This document shows positions 32,026 to 42,258 of a DNA stretch of 64,000 bases, in pieces. Under the pieces are notes generated by a model. It made no database searches and was not told the origin of the DNA. It saw nothing but the letters and a program-made list of their open reading frames with translations. A program made the position numbers and the translations under genes. How positions within the stretch are numbered: the stretch's first letter is position 1; the number at the start of each line of letters is the position of its first letter. The stretch is from positions 29,161,994 to 29,225,993 of the forward strand of contig NC_051072.1 in NCBI RefSeq assembly GCF_004664715.2, in the 5' to 3' direction. The DNA is from Peromyscus leucopus (taxonomy: Eukaryota > Chordata > Mammalia > Rodentia > Cricetidae).

Positions 32026-32752
32026 GGAGGGCTGTTTTCTGGTCAGGTAGAGAGATCGACTGATAAGGATTTCAGGGGTCAGGCTCTTTCATAATGCCAG
32101 CCACTTGCAAGGATGTGGGGTGTTGTCTGTGTGCAGGATTATGGTAAAGATAAGTAGCAACCCTCAGAACAAAGGAAATCCTTATGTTAATAGTCTTTAG
32201 AGGGTAGGGCTCTGAGCTTGTCAGATCAGTGAAGGGATTGGACAGGACACAAAGCAGGAACTTAGAAAGCTCACCACACTGTCCACTCTAGGACAAGCCA
32301 GGAGTGGAGCAGCCTAGGGAAGGTGTTAATGGGATGTAAGGGGTGCTAATGCCCTCTACAGGAGCAGCCACAGGTCTAACAGTTCAGAGATCCCAGAGTG
32401 AGAAGGGGAGTGTGAATCCAGGGACAGTGGTGGCCTGGATGAGATCTGGATACCTGGACACTATAGACTGGTGGCTTATTTATTAAGATTCCAGCACAAT
32501 TCATGTCATCCCTGAATTTCATGTTCAACACTTATGCTTAGTTTTCCTCATTGGTAAAGCAATGTGGCCCTGTGATACCCTCCATCTGGGTGTTTGGTGG
32601 ACTCACCATTACCCCAGCCTCTTTCTTGCTCCAAGACCACATAAACACCTTCCAGATACTCCTTACTGCAGTCACCCAAACACAATCTGTATGTGAAGGT
32701 CAATCATGTGAATAAAGAACTATGAATTCTGAGTGTGTCAAAAAAATTTTTC

Positions 32753-32925
32753 TGGCCAAGAAAGGGTGGCACAAATCTCAGAGTCAGACAGATCTATGCC
32801 AGTTCAAGCCAGCCTCGTAAACAGAGCAGGTTGTTGTACAGTCAGTGAGTCAGAACAACACAGAGAAACCCTGTTTATAAAATCCAAAAACTGAAGAGGA
32901 AAAAATAAAAGAAAGAAAGAGAAAT
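32753..32925 (+). mobile_element. B1-like SINE at the unit 4/5 junction
   Basis: Plus-oriented B1 (agaaagggtggcacaaatctcagag). Just after its tail the sequence jumps from tctgagtgtt to gtgggggtcaggg, skipping the lead part of the next unit. Confidence 0.7.
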
Positions 32926-33083
32926 GTTTCTGAGTGTTGTGGGGGTCAGGGAAGAACCTCCAAGAGTCAGTACTCATTCCACCGTGGGAGTTGGAGAATC
33001 AATCTAAGATTTTGAGACTGTGAGTAAGTGTTTTCGTTTATTGAGTCATTTCAACTTCTCTACATTTATTTTTTTATTTATTT

Positions 33084-33206
33084 ATCCATCCATCAATCGA
33101 TCAATCTATCCACTCATCCACCCACCCACACGTCTGTCCGTCCGTCCGTCCACACACATACATACATACATACATACATACATACATACATACATACATA
33201 CATACG
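33084..33206. repeat. Compound tetranucleotide array (ATCC, GTCC, CATA)n
   Basis: ATCN units, then GTCC units, then about twelve CATA units: a sequence change unique to this copy of the shared array. Confidence 0.9.
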
Positions 33207-33386
33207 TTGCCCACTGTGGATTTTCTTGTGGATCTCCATGAGCTCCTAACTCCCAAGTCTTCTCACTGGTACAGAAGCCAAGATGCAAAGCTAGTGTATG
33301 GAGCCAGAGCAATGGAACCCACAGAGGTTGCAATATTTATCCTCTAGGTGGCAGGCGAGGTACAGGCTGAAGCGCCTGGCTCGAAA

Positions 33387-33388
<2 letters not shown>

Positions 33389-33456
<68 letters not shown>
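33389..33456. repeat. (CT)n microsatellite
   Basis: Pure CT run shared with unit 2 (13.30 kb). Confidence 0.95.
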
Positions 33457-33459
<3 letters not shown>

Positions 33460-33499
33460 GGTCTCTCCCTCCCTGGTCCTCTCTCTCTCTCTGTCTTTT

Positions 33500-33658
33500 T
33501 TTTTTTTTTTTGGTTTTTTGAGACAGGGTTTCTCTGTGCAGCTTTGGTGCCTTCCCTAGAACTCATTCTGTAGCCCAGGCTTGCTTTGAACTCACAGAGA
33601 TCCTCCTGACTCTGCCTCTTTGAGTGCTGGGATTAAAGGCATGTGCCACCACCGCCCT
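33500..33658 (-). mobile_element. B1 SINE
   Basis: Reverse B1 shared only with unit 2 (13.40 kb). Confidence 0.8.
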
Positions 33659-33928
33659 GTTAATTACTCCTCTCTAAAGTGAGTTGGATTTCCTAGCAAG
33701 GTTTAATGCTCTGTGCCTTTCTCCTGGGGATGGCTACCAAGGTCCCTGGAGGACTTCTTTTAAAATGAAGAATTATAGTTTGCCCTGTGAGCAACATGGG
33801 AAAACAGTAGAGCTTCCTCCACTAGAAAGAAAGCTGAAAAATACACACATCTGCAAAGACAAAACTGCCTTTGCATGTGAGCAGAGGCAGGGGTGTTGCT
33901 GTAATAGCTGGAGCTGACAGACGACCCC

Positions 33929-34444
33929 CTAATTGCAAGTCTTAGCAGGCATCAGGTCTCCTGAGATTCTCTTTGTTTTTCTCTTCCTGTCAAAAGCCCT
34001 TTGAAGCCATGGCCAGCAGCTTAGGCACCTGGGATGGTCAGAAGCAGGATCAGGGTCAGGACGGTCTCCACCATCACAGGTCTCAAGTTCCTGTCCTTTC
34101 TTCCAGATGCTGAGCAAGCCTGTGGAGGGTTGGTCTGGCTCCTCCACATTGCTGTCTTTGTCCTTGTCCACCTCTCCTGGGGGCATTTGTGGCTTCTTCT
34201 GACTCTCACTCTGGAAGACATCTGCACCTCTCTTCATGGCACTGTTTGGTCTGGGGTGGTATCTGAGGCAGTCCCAGGAATCAAGTCCACAGGGAAGAGA
34301 AAACAGTTCCCACTCAACAGACCAACCCTCCTCAAAGCAGTGGCTTGGCTCTCCTAAGTAACACAGTGGCCAGGACATGGAATACCGGGGACTCAGGGCT
34401 GGCAAGACAAGTGTCCTTCTTGGTGTGCTCTGAAGAACTGACAT
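33929..34444 (-). CDS. Annexin-2 receptor-like protein, unit 5
   Basis: Open frame of 171 codons plus TAG in one exon. The acceptor ttacacag precedes an exon starting at 34490, and an in-frame TGA before the ATG fixes the start. Residue landmarks: LPALS 14-18, SWPL 24-27, CFEEGWSVEWELFSLPCG 36-53, RYHPRPNSAMKR 61-72, acidic 91-104, WKKGQELETCDGGDRPDPDP 114-133, PRCLSCWPWLQRAF 138-151, basic DRKRKTKR 152-159. It keeps both the VEEPD and ETCDGG forms that best match ANXA2R, so it may be the least changed open copy. The tail uses the unit-2 frame. About 85 nt of the 3' flank are deleted, which removes the AATAAA. The intron carries a U6 fragment. Membrane or secretion signals are not visible. 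Confidence 0.58.
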   Translation of the reverse strand: MSVLQSTPRRTLVLPALSPRYSMSWPLCYLGEPSHCFEEGWSVEWELFSLPCGLDSWDCLRYHPRPNSAMKRGADVFQSESQKKPQMPPGEVDKDKDSNVEEPDQPSTGLLSIWKKGQELETCDGGDRPDPDPASDHPRCLSCWPWLQRAFDRKRKTKRISGDLMPAKTCN

Positions 34445-34654
34445 GTCTTCCACAAAACTGGGCAGAACTGCTCCGCTATCTTGAATTCACCTGTGTAACA
34501 CAGAGGACAATTCATTGAGCATCTGATTCAGAAGTCAGTTATCTTTTTATCCTCTAACTTGTAGACCCCTCCCAACCATTACACTGCAGGATGCTGGGGT
34601 ATAAGTTCATATTCCCAGCAGTTATTTGCATTTGATAAGGAGTGAAGATTCTGA

Positions 34655-34800
34655 AGGTCCTGGTGCTGCACACCTTTAATCCCAGCTCTGTAGAAGCAGA
34701 GCCAGGGGTGGCTGCTTCTCTGAGTTCAAGACCAGCCTGGTCTACAGAGCTTGTTCCAGGACATCCACGGCTACAAAGGGAAAATCTGTCTTGAAAGACA
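34655..34800 (+). mobile_element. B1 SINE in the unit-5 intron
   Basis: Ancestral intronic B1, whose tail was the target of the U6 insertion that follows. Confidence 0.75.
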
Positions 34801-34805
34801 AACAA

Positions 34806-34841
34806 GTGCTCGCTTCGGCAGCACATATAATAAAATTGGAA
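34806..34841 (+). pseudogene. Truncated U6 snRNA retrocopy
   Basis: The sequence gtgctcgcttcggcagcaca and what follows match the first roughly 35 nt of U6 snRNA with one C-to-A-type change. It stops there and is flanked by the 13-bp direct repeat gaaagacaaacaa at 34793-34805 and 34839-34851. The empty site is seen in unit 2 (14.75 kb). There is no poly(A) and no U6 3' half, so it is an insertion of a 5' U6 fragment. It inserted after units 2 and 5 separated. Confidence 0.9.
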
Positions 34842-34909
34842 AGACAAACAAATTAAAAATGAAAACAAAATAAAAAAGAATAAAGATTCTCAAAGTAAAA
34901 TCCTATCAT

Positions 34910-34911
<2 letters not shown>

Positions 34912-34962
<51 letters not shown>

Positions 34963-34963
34963 T
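34912..34963. repeat. (ATAG)n microsatellite
   Basis: About thirteen units in the intron close to exon 1. Other units have AT-rich non-repetitive sequence there. Confidence 0.95.
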
Positions 34964-34979
34964 TAGGAGAATGACTTAC

Positions 34980-35207
34980 AGGCTGTGGTTCAGCTAATTC
35001 CACAATGGCTGGCTGTGAACTGAAAGACCCAGAGTCCAGAAGTTGCTCAGTCCAGCAGGATGGATGTCTCAGCAGGTCTTCAGTAATTCCTGCAATCCTA
35101 AGGAAGTAAACTCTGATGCCAGGGAGGTAATAGCCTGGCTAGCACTGTGAGAGTGAGCAGGCAGAGGGCAGAGTGAGAAAGCTTCCCTCTTCCCTGTTCT
35201 TATATAG
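34980..35207 (-). promoter_or_regulatory. TATA promoter and non-coding exon 1 (unit 5)
   Basis: TATATAAG on minus at about 35206-35199 and donor CCT|GTAAGT from 34979. The (ATAG)n array begins 16 nt past the donor. Confidence 0.62.
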
Positions 35208-35324
35208 GCCCCTAGCAGAAGGTGTGGCCCAGATTAAGGGTGTGTCCTCCTGCCTGGAAATTTGTAATACAGGCAAGTCTTTTAGAGTCCAGGTCTAGAT
35301 TAAAGGTGTGTGTTATCCCAGCTC

Positions 35325-35446
35325 AAAAGATCTGCATGAGGGGTTGGGGATTTAGATCAGTGGTAGAGTGCTTGCCTAGCAAGCACAAGGCCCTGGGGTT
35401 GGTCCTCAGCTCTGGAGCATTAAAAAAGAAAAAAAAATCTGCATGA
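35325..35446 (+). mobile_element. ID SINE
   Basis: Same insertion as at 15.14 kb, with direct repeats (aaaagatctgcatga at 35325-35339, a shortened copy at about 35436-35445). Confidence 0.9.
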
Positions 35447-35537
35447 AAGTCAAGTCTTCATACCTCAGAGATGTGTATTAGTAATGCATCTTCATACTTT
35501 AAGAAAAACTACCCTATCAGTGGGCCTTTCAATTCTA

Positions 35538-35538
<1 letters not shown>

Positions 35539-35580
<42 letters not shown>
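35539..35580. repeat. (GT)n microsatellite
   Basis: About twenty-one GT units replace the short AT-rich text of the unit-2 homologue. Confidence 0.95.
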
Positions 35581-35582
<2 letters not shown>

Positions 35583-35609
35583 GGCAGTCAAGAATAGCCA
35601 TCTTAGATA

Positions 35610-35735
35610 CAGGGTTTCTCTGTGTACCCTGTCTGTTCCTGAACTCACTTTGTAGACCAGGCTGGCCACCAATCAAAGGTCTGCCTGCCTCAGTCTCCCC
35701 AGTACTGGGATTAAAGTTGTATGTCACCTTGCCCC
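35610..35735 (-). mobile_element. B1 SINE
   Basis: Homologue of 15.40 kb. Confidence 0.75.
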
Positions 35736-36119
35736 TCTTGGAAATCCTGGTAATAGTTTTTTTGTCAGCTGGAATTCTGAGCAGATCCTAGTCCTCTACT
35801 CCCAGCAGAGAAATGGTTAGGAGACCAAGGACTAAGTGAAGAGATTAAGTTTCAGGACAAGGCAAAGAGTGTCTTTGGAAAGGTTTTGAGGGAGAAAAGG
35901 GAAGGGGAAAATGATATACTAATACTGTAATTTCCTAAAGAAATCATTTTAAAAAGGGAAAATGGCATTGCCTTAGGTCCTCTTGACAAATTTCTCCTTT
36001 TGGTCCTTTGGCTCACCAGGTCTGTCATCTCAAAGAGGGGGAGATAAAAGCTCTGTGTTGTGTTTTACTAAGTACACCTGATTTCAGTTACTTTTGTCCT
36101 GTGTTTAGAATAATTATTT

Positions 36120-36365
36120 TCTTTCTTTCTTTCTTCTTTCTTTCTTTTTTTTTTTTTTTCTTTCTTTCTTTCTTTTTTTTTTTTTTTTTTGTTTTGTTTT
36201 GTTTTGTTTGTTTTTCCGAACAGAGTTTCTCTGTGTAGCTTTGCACCTTTCCTGGAACTCGGTTTGTAGACCAGGCTGGCCTAGAAATCACAGATATCTG
36301 CCTGCCTCTTGCCTCCCGAGTGCTAGGATTAAAGGCATGTGCATCCACCCCACGGCCTAGGATAA
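36120..36365 (-). mobile_element. B1 SINE with (CTTT)n/poly-T tail
   Basis: Homologue of 15.96 kb. The tail (36120-36210) is made of CTTT, T and GTTTT runs. Confidence 0.8.
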
Positions 36366-36450
36366 ATATTTTCATGTGTTATTTTGAAGCCACAAAAAGA
36401 AAAACTAAGTTAGAAAACTTGTAGCCTCTTGGAATTGGATAACCTATAGT

Positions 36451-36838
36451 TGTTGGTGTGAGATGTTCTGTATGTTGTGAATGTGTTGCTCTGATTGGTT
36501 TATAAATAAAATGCTGATTTGGCCAGTAGACAGGCAGGAAGTACAGGTAAAAGGAGCGACACAAGAATTCTGGGGACAAAAAAAAGAACCAAGGAGGAGA
36601 TTCCAGCTCGCATTCCAGGGAGCAGCATGTAATGACACAAAGGTAAAGACACAGAAAACATGGCAATATATAGATTAACAGAAATGGGCAGAGTTTAAGT
36701 GTAAGTGACAGGCTAGTCAGTCATTAACCTGAGTTAATAGCTGAACAGTTTAAATTAATATAAGCTTCCGAGTGATTATTTCATAAGCAGCTTCAGGGGT
36801 CTGTGAGGCTGGACAAGACCAGAAAAAAATTCAGCTAC
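36451..36838 (+). mobile_element. Solo LTR of a rodent ERV
   Basis: Same insertion as 16225-16598, flanked by tatagt and tacagt. Differences between the two copies date the unit 2/5 split. Confidence 0.7.
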
Positions 36839-36929
36839 AGTTTGTCCCTGGAGAAGTCAGATTCGCCTCTAGCACAGTTTGTACTTCTCATGGAAAGATG
36901 AGGCCTGATGAGGATGCATACTTTTTTAT

Positions 36930-37075
36930 GGGGAGGGGAACTGGTTTCCTCTGTGTAATCCTGGCTGCCCTGGAACTTGCTCTTTAGACCAAGCTGTCCT
37001 TGAACTCAGAGGTGCACCTGCCTCTGCCTCCTGAGTGCTGGATTAAAGGCGTGTGCCACCACTCCTGGTGGGCTT
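36930..37075 (-). mobile_element. B1 SINE
   Basis: Homologue of 16.69 kb. Confidence 0.7.
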
Positions 37076-37309
37076 TCTTCCTTTAAAACATTATTTTAAT
37101 ATTTATTTTATGTGTATGGGTGTTTTATGTGTCTGCATATATGCATGTGTGGACCTAATCTGTGTCTTCTACAAGAACACGTACTCCTAACTATCTCTCC
37201 AGTCCCAGGCACAGGTTTCTTTATTTATGTGTGTGAGTATTTTGCTTGGATGCATGTCTATGCACCTTATGTGTGCCTGATTCAGGAGGAAGTCAGAAGA
37301 GGATAGCTT

Positions 37310-37620
37310 GGCTAAAAAGATTGGCTTTGAAAATATTTGTATTTTTTAATTAGAATTTAATTGATTTATTTCCCTGTCTTTCTCTCTTCCTACTTCCCCT
37401 TCTATGTATCCGTATGTTAATGCCCTCTTTTTCTGATTTACCAAATATATGTATTATTATTGTGTGTATACATGTGTGTTTATGTGTGTATACATGTGTG
37501 TTTATGTGTGTATACATGTGTGTTTATGTGTGTATACATGTGTGTTTATGTGTGTATGCATGTGTGTTTAATGTGTGTATACATGTGTGTTAGCTCACTC
37601 CTTCTCTAAACCCAAGCATA
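37310..37620. repeat. Segment duplicated at 62.10 kb, with 22-bp minisatellite
   Basis: Starts ggctaaaaagattggctttgaaaatattt and is collinear with 62.10-62.29 kb. From 37463 to about 37592 it holds five to six copies of a 22-bp unit (tgtgtgtatacatgtgtgttta), which 62.3 kb lacks. Confidence 0.75.
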
Positions 37621-37887
37621 TTGCTAAAACAAAAGGTTGAGAAATTCCTCTATCCCATATCAGAAGAGCCCTCTGGTGTGGGGCAGAGGAAAACTAATAT
37701 TTTTATTAAATCAGGTTGATTATAAATGCGATTTCTTTCTAAAAAAGAAAAGGGGACAATATAGATAAGATAGGATGAAAGGGTAGATTAATGAACCTAC
37801 TTTTAAAGAGCAACAACTGGTTTAGAAATGTTGTACATTGCTATGGATTTTAGTTTATTGATACAAGTTTAAATTTAATTTATTTCA

Positions 37888-37959
37888 GAGCTGAGGACCA
37901 AACCCTGGGCCTTGCATTTGCCAGCAAGCGCTCTACCACTGAGCTAAATCCGCAACCCC
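37888..37959 (-). mobile_element. ID SINE
   Basis: Reverse ID element (ctgaggaccaaaccctggg to ctgagctaaatccgcaacccc). Confidence 0.85.
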
Positions 37960-37981
37960 TTAGTTTTAATTTTGTTATACT

Positions 37982-38029
37982 GTATATATATATATATATT
38001 ATATATATATATTATATATATATATATTT
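37982..38029. repeat. (AT)n microsatellite
   Basis: Interrupted AT dinucleotide run. Confidence 0.9.
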
Positions 38030-38089
38030 CTACTCTCATTTGAGGTATTATCTTTATGTAACTAATTTAGATTGTAATGGACTATTAAA

Positions 38090-38990
38090 AAATAAAGATT
38101 AATAATTAGTCTTCTATGATAGTCAAACTTACAGTCATGTTAAGTTTTCTAGGTATACATAGATATAATTCAATTAGGTTGGTAATCTTCAAACACTTCA
38201 AAGACCTACAGAATATGGCATTTAAAATGTTTTAAAAATTTAGACTTTCTGGACAGTGAGACATATCTGCTCCTGGCAGCACTGATTTACATCAGAGAGG
38301 AGGATGGGCATCGAAGACACTCTATATGGAGTTTATCTTCTTCTTGGCAAAAATAGTCATTTGGGCATGAATCTGTTCTTGCCTGGACTGCTTGAACAAA
38401 TGTATCAACTGGACATACAGGACCCGTAGGAAGGTGACCACTGAACTTTGCTTGGCAAAATGGTCCTTCAGGTTCCTGCTTTGCAGAGGAAATTGCCAGA
38501 CATTCTACAGGACATAGAGAGAAGTGACTGAGAGACTCTAAGCCTGTGGGCTAAAGACTGATGCCCCAACTTTACAGAGGAACTTTGGATGCCTGTCCAG
38601 GCAGCCAGCTGTCTCTGCCTACTCTCACAAGACTCCCAAAAGTTGCTTACATCCTTCTCCCATTTCTCAGGTAATATCATATCCTTCTGAGATCTTTGAT
38701 GTAGTTGAAGATTAGTGAGTTATAATTTCCTTAGTTATGACAAAATATAAGTTAGACATGAAACCTTAGACTCACAATTATAGGATAGATAGGATATCTT
38801 CTTTAATTTTGCCAAATACAAATAAATAAGATATTATAAATAAATATTGTAACTATAATTCTTACTTGATAATAGTTTTGCTATATGTAATTTTACTATG
38901 TTAGAGGTAAAACCTTTCTTTTTGAAAAAAGAAGAGGGGAAGTGCTGGGGATGTCTTTCCGTATGCTGTACATGTGTGTTGCTCTGATTT
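38090..38990 (+). mobile_element. ERV 3' internal end, polypurine tract and LTR start
   Basis: A polypurine tract (gaaaaaagaagaggggaag, 38924-38942) is followed at 38943 by tgctggggatgtctt, an LTR-like start containing a ttgctctgatt string also found in the solo LTR of units 2 and 5. The upstream 0.85 kb matches, in reverse, 59.34-60.0 kb. The LTR is cut at about 38990, exactly where the inverted repeat starts. No retroviral gene can be read through it. Confidence 0.6.
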
Positions 38991-39957
38991 GTGATAAGAA
39001 CAAAACAGTCTTATGTATCTGCCATACCTAGGCTCCACAAATGAGAGACACTGCATATCTGTCATCTGGACACTTGGTCACCCACTTGGTGTGATTCTCT
39101 CCAGATGCATGCATGTTTTTGCAGACCAGATGGCGTCATTCTTCTTGGTGAAGGACAATAATCCTTTCATGTCTGTTCCCCCACACATTCTTCACCAGAT
39201 CTCTCTTTGCTGGATACTTTCCTTGGTTATATCACTTAGCTCTTGTAAATAAGGTTACATCATTATTGAAGTATCTGGCATATGTGGAGTCTCTGCCTTC
39301 AAGAACATTGGGCATGCAAGTGTTACTCAGAAATCGATGGAGATAAAACTGAGAGGGGTAAAATGCAAACTGAAAACAACTGCAGCAGATTTGACAAAAA
39401 CCAGGTAAATACACATGCAACCCAGAGGCAGCATTATTTGAGTTATAGCACTAAAATTGTAATCAAGCATAGAAAATTGTTACCGTGTTATTAGAGTTAC
39501 AAGATTAAAACTGTAAAGGCACATAGAAGGGTTACAATGTTATATGAGCCATACCATTAAAAAATGTAATTCAGGGAAGATTTAGTAATATCTTTAAATA
39601 CAAAAATGTTCATGCAAAAACATCAATGAAAAATAGCCTAGGAATTAGAAAAAGGGCTTGGCTGGGAGGGTTTATAAGGAGGAAAGAGAAGGAAAAAGAT
39701 TCTAACAATAATGTAAATGTTACTAGAAACTGGATATAGTACCCAGGTACCTCACCATGTGTGTTACACCATTAAAAGTCACAAAAGCAAATAGAAACCT
39801 AACAGAGCATTCATAAATTACAGAGCTGAAAACATCAAATACTCCAGGAGGTACTGCCAGCCAAGCCAAATAAATTCCAGTGAATCAAGAAACTGCCTGG
39901 AGCCTGGAGGCCAAGATAAGTAAGAATCTCACATCTCAGATGGTAGAAGTCTCACAA
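38990..39957 (+). repeat. Left arm of a large inverted duplication (non-CpG flank)
   Basis: The reverse complement of this segment matches 53.05-54.66 kb along its length, apart from two later insertions on the right: tatgtatctgcc versus ggcagatacatg; gtctccagatgac versus gtcatctggacac; tttatgaatgctctgttagg at 53.65 kb versus its complement at 39.80 kb. No gene is seen in it. Confidence 0.85.
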
Positions 39958-40357
39958 TCCCCAGGGTTTCTCCTTTCCGTGGTCTCGGTGTCCCGGGATT
40001 CGTGGACCAGGGCCGGTGCTGCTCTGCCTCTGGGACCGGTTCTAGGTCAGAGTCCTCCACTCTGGTCGAGGTCTCTGGTCGCCCGCGTCCCTCGTGGGAG
40101 GCCCGCGGGGAGTCCGGATCGCTGGAAGAGTCGGTCCTCAGGTCGGATGCCGCCAAGTCACCCTGGAGACATTGAAGCCACTGCTGGAGATCTTCACCTC
40201 TGTCGGAGAAGATCACTCCTAGGCCCGGATAGAAAGGAAGAGGCCAAGGCCTAAGTTCTTCTGAGAAGACAGGAAGCAGAGGAGGTTCGGTCCCTGGCGC
40301 CACTGGGGTGGAATCCCAGGCCTGCTTAACAGGCAGGGACTAGAAAGTCGGCTCCAT
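39957..40357 (-). pseudogene. ANXA2R-like pseudogene, copy B1
   Basis: The minus strand from the ATG at 40357 reads MEPTF, then TAG at codon 6 where the 42.8-kb copy has a Trp codon, then continues in the same frame through KQAWDS and FSEELRPWPLPFYPGLG to VEDSDLEPVPEAEQ. A 19-bp deletion near 40005 then shifts the frame, and the gene is cut off at 39957, at the edge of the CpG block, losing its C-terminal third. It is the only copy of this lineage without the +1 insertion near 40115 (GDLAASDLRTDSSS instead of GDFEGVIWEDRLF). The N-terminal similarity to human ANXA2R as I recall it (KRAWDS, SSEDRGPWPLPLYPVLG) is strong. Dead gene. Confidence 0.75.
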
Positions 40358-40524
40358 CGTCCAGCAGCTCTTGCACCTGGAGGTCAGCAGCCTGTGCACA
40401 GTGCAGGCAGCAGATTCTTTTGCAGGCCCAGTCCCTGGGTATTTGTAGGTGGAGGGGGGAAGGGGTTGGGGGCGGAAAATTTGGTGAACTTGTGCGAGTT
40501 AAAACGTCTATTGCCTGGATCTTC

Positions 40525-40985
40525 AAGCACTTGGTCGTATATTCGAGCACTAGGTCGCGTTAGAGCACTGGACGGTGTTTTGAGCACTTGACCTTCATCG
40601 AGGACTTTGAAATGTTTCAGCACTGGAGGATCTTCCTGCACTTGGTCGTGGTCCTGTTCCAGCACTTGACCGTCATCCAGCATTTGACCTTCATGGGTCA
40701 CGTTGGAGCACTGGGCAGTGTTTCCAGCACTTGGTCGTGATCGAACACTTGGTCGTTTTCATGTTGGAGCACTGGACCGTCATCGGGCATTTGAACCTGT
40801 TCCAGCACTTGGTGGTGTTCCAGCACTGGACAGTGTTTGAGCACTTGACCGTCATCCACACATGAACGGTCGAGCACTTGGTCGCGTTAGAGCGCTGGAC
40901 AGTGTTCCAGCACTTAACCGTCATGGAGTACTTGGTCGTGTTCGAGTACAGGACCGCGCTCGAGCCCTGGGCTGTGTTGTACCCG
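40525..40985 (+). repeat. 18-bp minisatellite, array 1
   Basis: Units of about 18 bp of the form GCACTTGACCGTCATCCA or GCACTGGACGGTGTTTGA, with some longer units. It lies about 170-630 nt upstream of the copy-B1 ATG, in the position of its 5' leader or promoter. Confidence 0.85.
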
Positions 40986-42083
40986 AAAAAACGTTGACAA
41001 AACGAAACGGAAGCAGAGGTTACGGAGATTCGGTCATCCATACACGGAATTCGTCCTCTTTCAGGAAGCCGGTGTCCGGTGTCTTGGGACACTTGCAAGG
41101 GGGGGAAACTTGCATCGGTTCGAAATCCGTAAAAATATAAATCCGACAAACTTCCAGCTTTAGAAACGACCGCGACCAAACGAAGGGGACCCGAAAACGA
41201 GTGGAAACCGCGGCCTCCTCACCGCAACTGGGAGTCGAAATGCACCTTAGGGCCCGCGGCATAACCGCCCAGTGGCGCAGACTCTGTGGTGTGAGAGAGA
41301 TGCACCGAGGCCTGCGGTGTCCGGTGTCTTGCCCTGATGGCCAGAGGGCTAAGGATTAGGAATCAGTGCTGCACTTGAGCCCTGGACCAACATCCAGCAC
41401 TTGGTTGTGTTTGAGTGGACCACGCTCCTGCCCTGGGCCCTGCTGTACCCCAAAACCCTTGACAAAAGGAAAGGAAAGCGGTGGCTACGGAGATTCTGTT
41501 GTCCATACACCGAATTCGTCCTCTTTCAGGAAGCCGGAGTCGGATATCTTGGGACACTTGTCCGGACAAAACGTGCCTTGGAGATGGCAGTAGACCCTGA
41601 ATCCGCTAACTGGGGGGAAAAAAAATCGAAGTTTCAGCGATTAGAAACTTAGAGGAAAAAGAATGAAAACCGCAGCGTCTTACTGCGTCGGGTGCACACG
41701 CGCACCACGGCGCCAAACGTTTCCTCCAACGTTTCCCTTACGCGAAACGGGTTCCTGGTTAGTGTGGAATGTGGCCAGGTCCTGCCTGGCAGAGCCGAAT
41801 TCCAACTGCAAGGCGAAAGAACCCAGGCACAAAATCACAGAGGCGTTTTAAGATAACGGTCGGATTGCATCCAGGCTGCTGACAGTCGAAACAATATCGG
41901 CTAACTGGACGAATCGCGGGCACCCAACCCACCCACCCTGTCCTCGTGAAGGCTGGTGGACTAACCTCGGTGGTCCCCACACCAGCTTCTCCACCAAGTC
42001 TTGAAACAGCGCCCCCTGAGTGTCACCAAGTAGCTCTGAAAACTGGCGCGGAGAGCCTATTAAATTAATTACCTTCGGAATCA

Positions 42084-42089
42084 TTTATT
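42084..42089 (-). terminator. Poly(A) signal of ANXA2R-like copy B2
   Basis: AATAAA on the minus strand about 170 nt past the end of the reading frame, conserved with 44148-44153. Confidence 0.5.
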
Positions 42090-42258
42090 AAGCAAGCAAG
42101 AATTGACACTGACCATCTGAGGCACGTGGGTGTAGGAATTTATCTTGGAAGCAGCCGGCTGCCCAGAAGACTTTCGGCTGCGAGGAAGGATGAGGTTTAG
42201 GGAAGCAATCTCTTGGCACAGAGCGCACTGTAAAACGCTGAAAGGCGCCTGCAGCTCC

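Larger units (their letters stand above)
26040..32930 (+). repeat. Segmental duplication unit 4
   Basis: The most complete unit: lead sequence, four B1s, ATCC array, intact gene copy, TATA promoter, octamer promoter, plus-strand transcribed body and terminal B1. It lacks the L1 of unit 1 and the LTR of units 2 and 5. Confidence 0.75.
32930..37310 (+). repeat. Segmental duplication unit 5
   Basis: Begins with a deletion of the lead sequence, then follows unit 2 closely: tetranucleotide array, (CT)n, B1, gene, TATA promoter, ID, B1s and solo LTR. It ends at about 37.31 kb, where similarity to 62.10 kb starts. Confidence 0.72.

Noticed and set aside
39929..40254. Plus-strand frame of 124 codons opposite copy B1, and similar frames at 42329 and 44350
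   Set aside because: GC-rich shadows of the ANXA2R-like pseudogenes.
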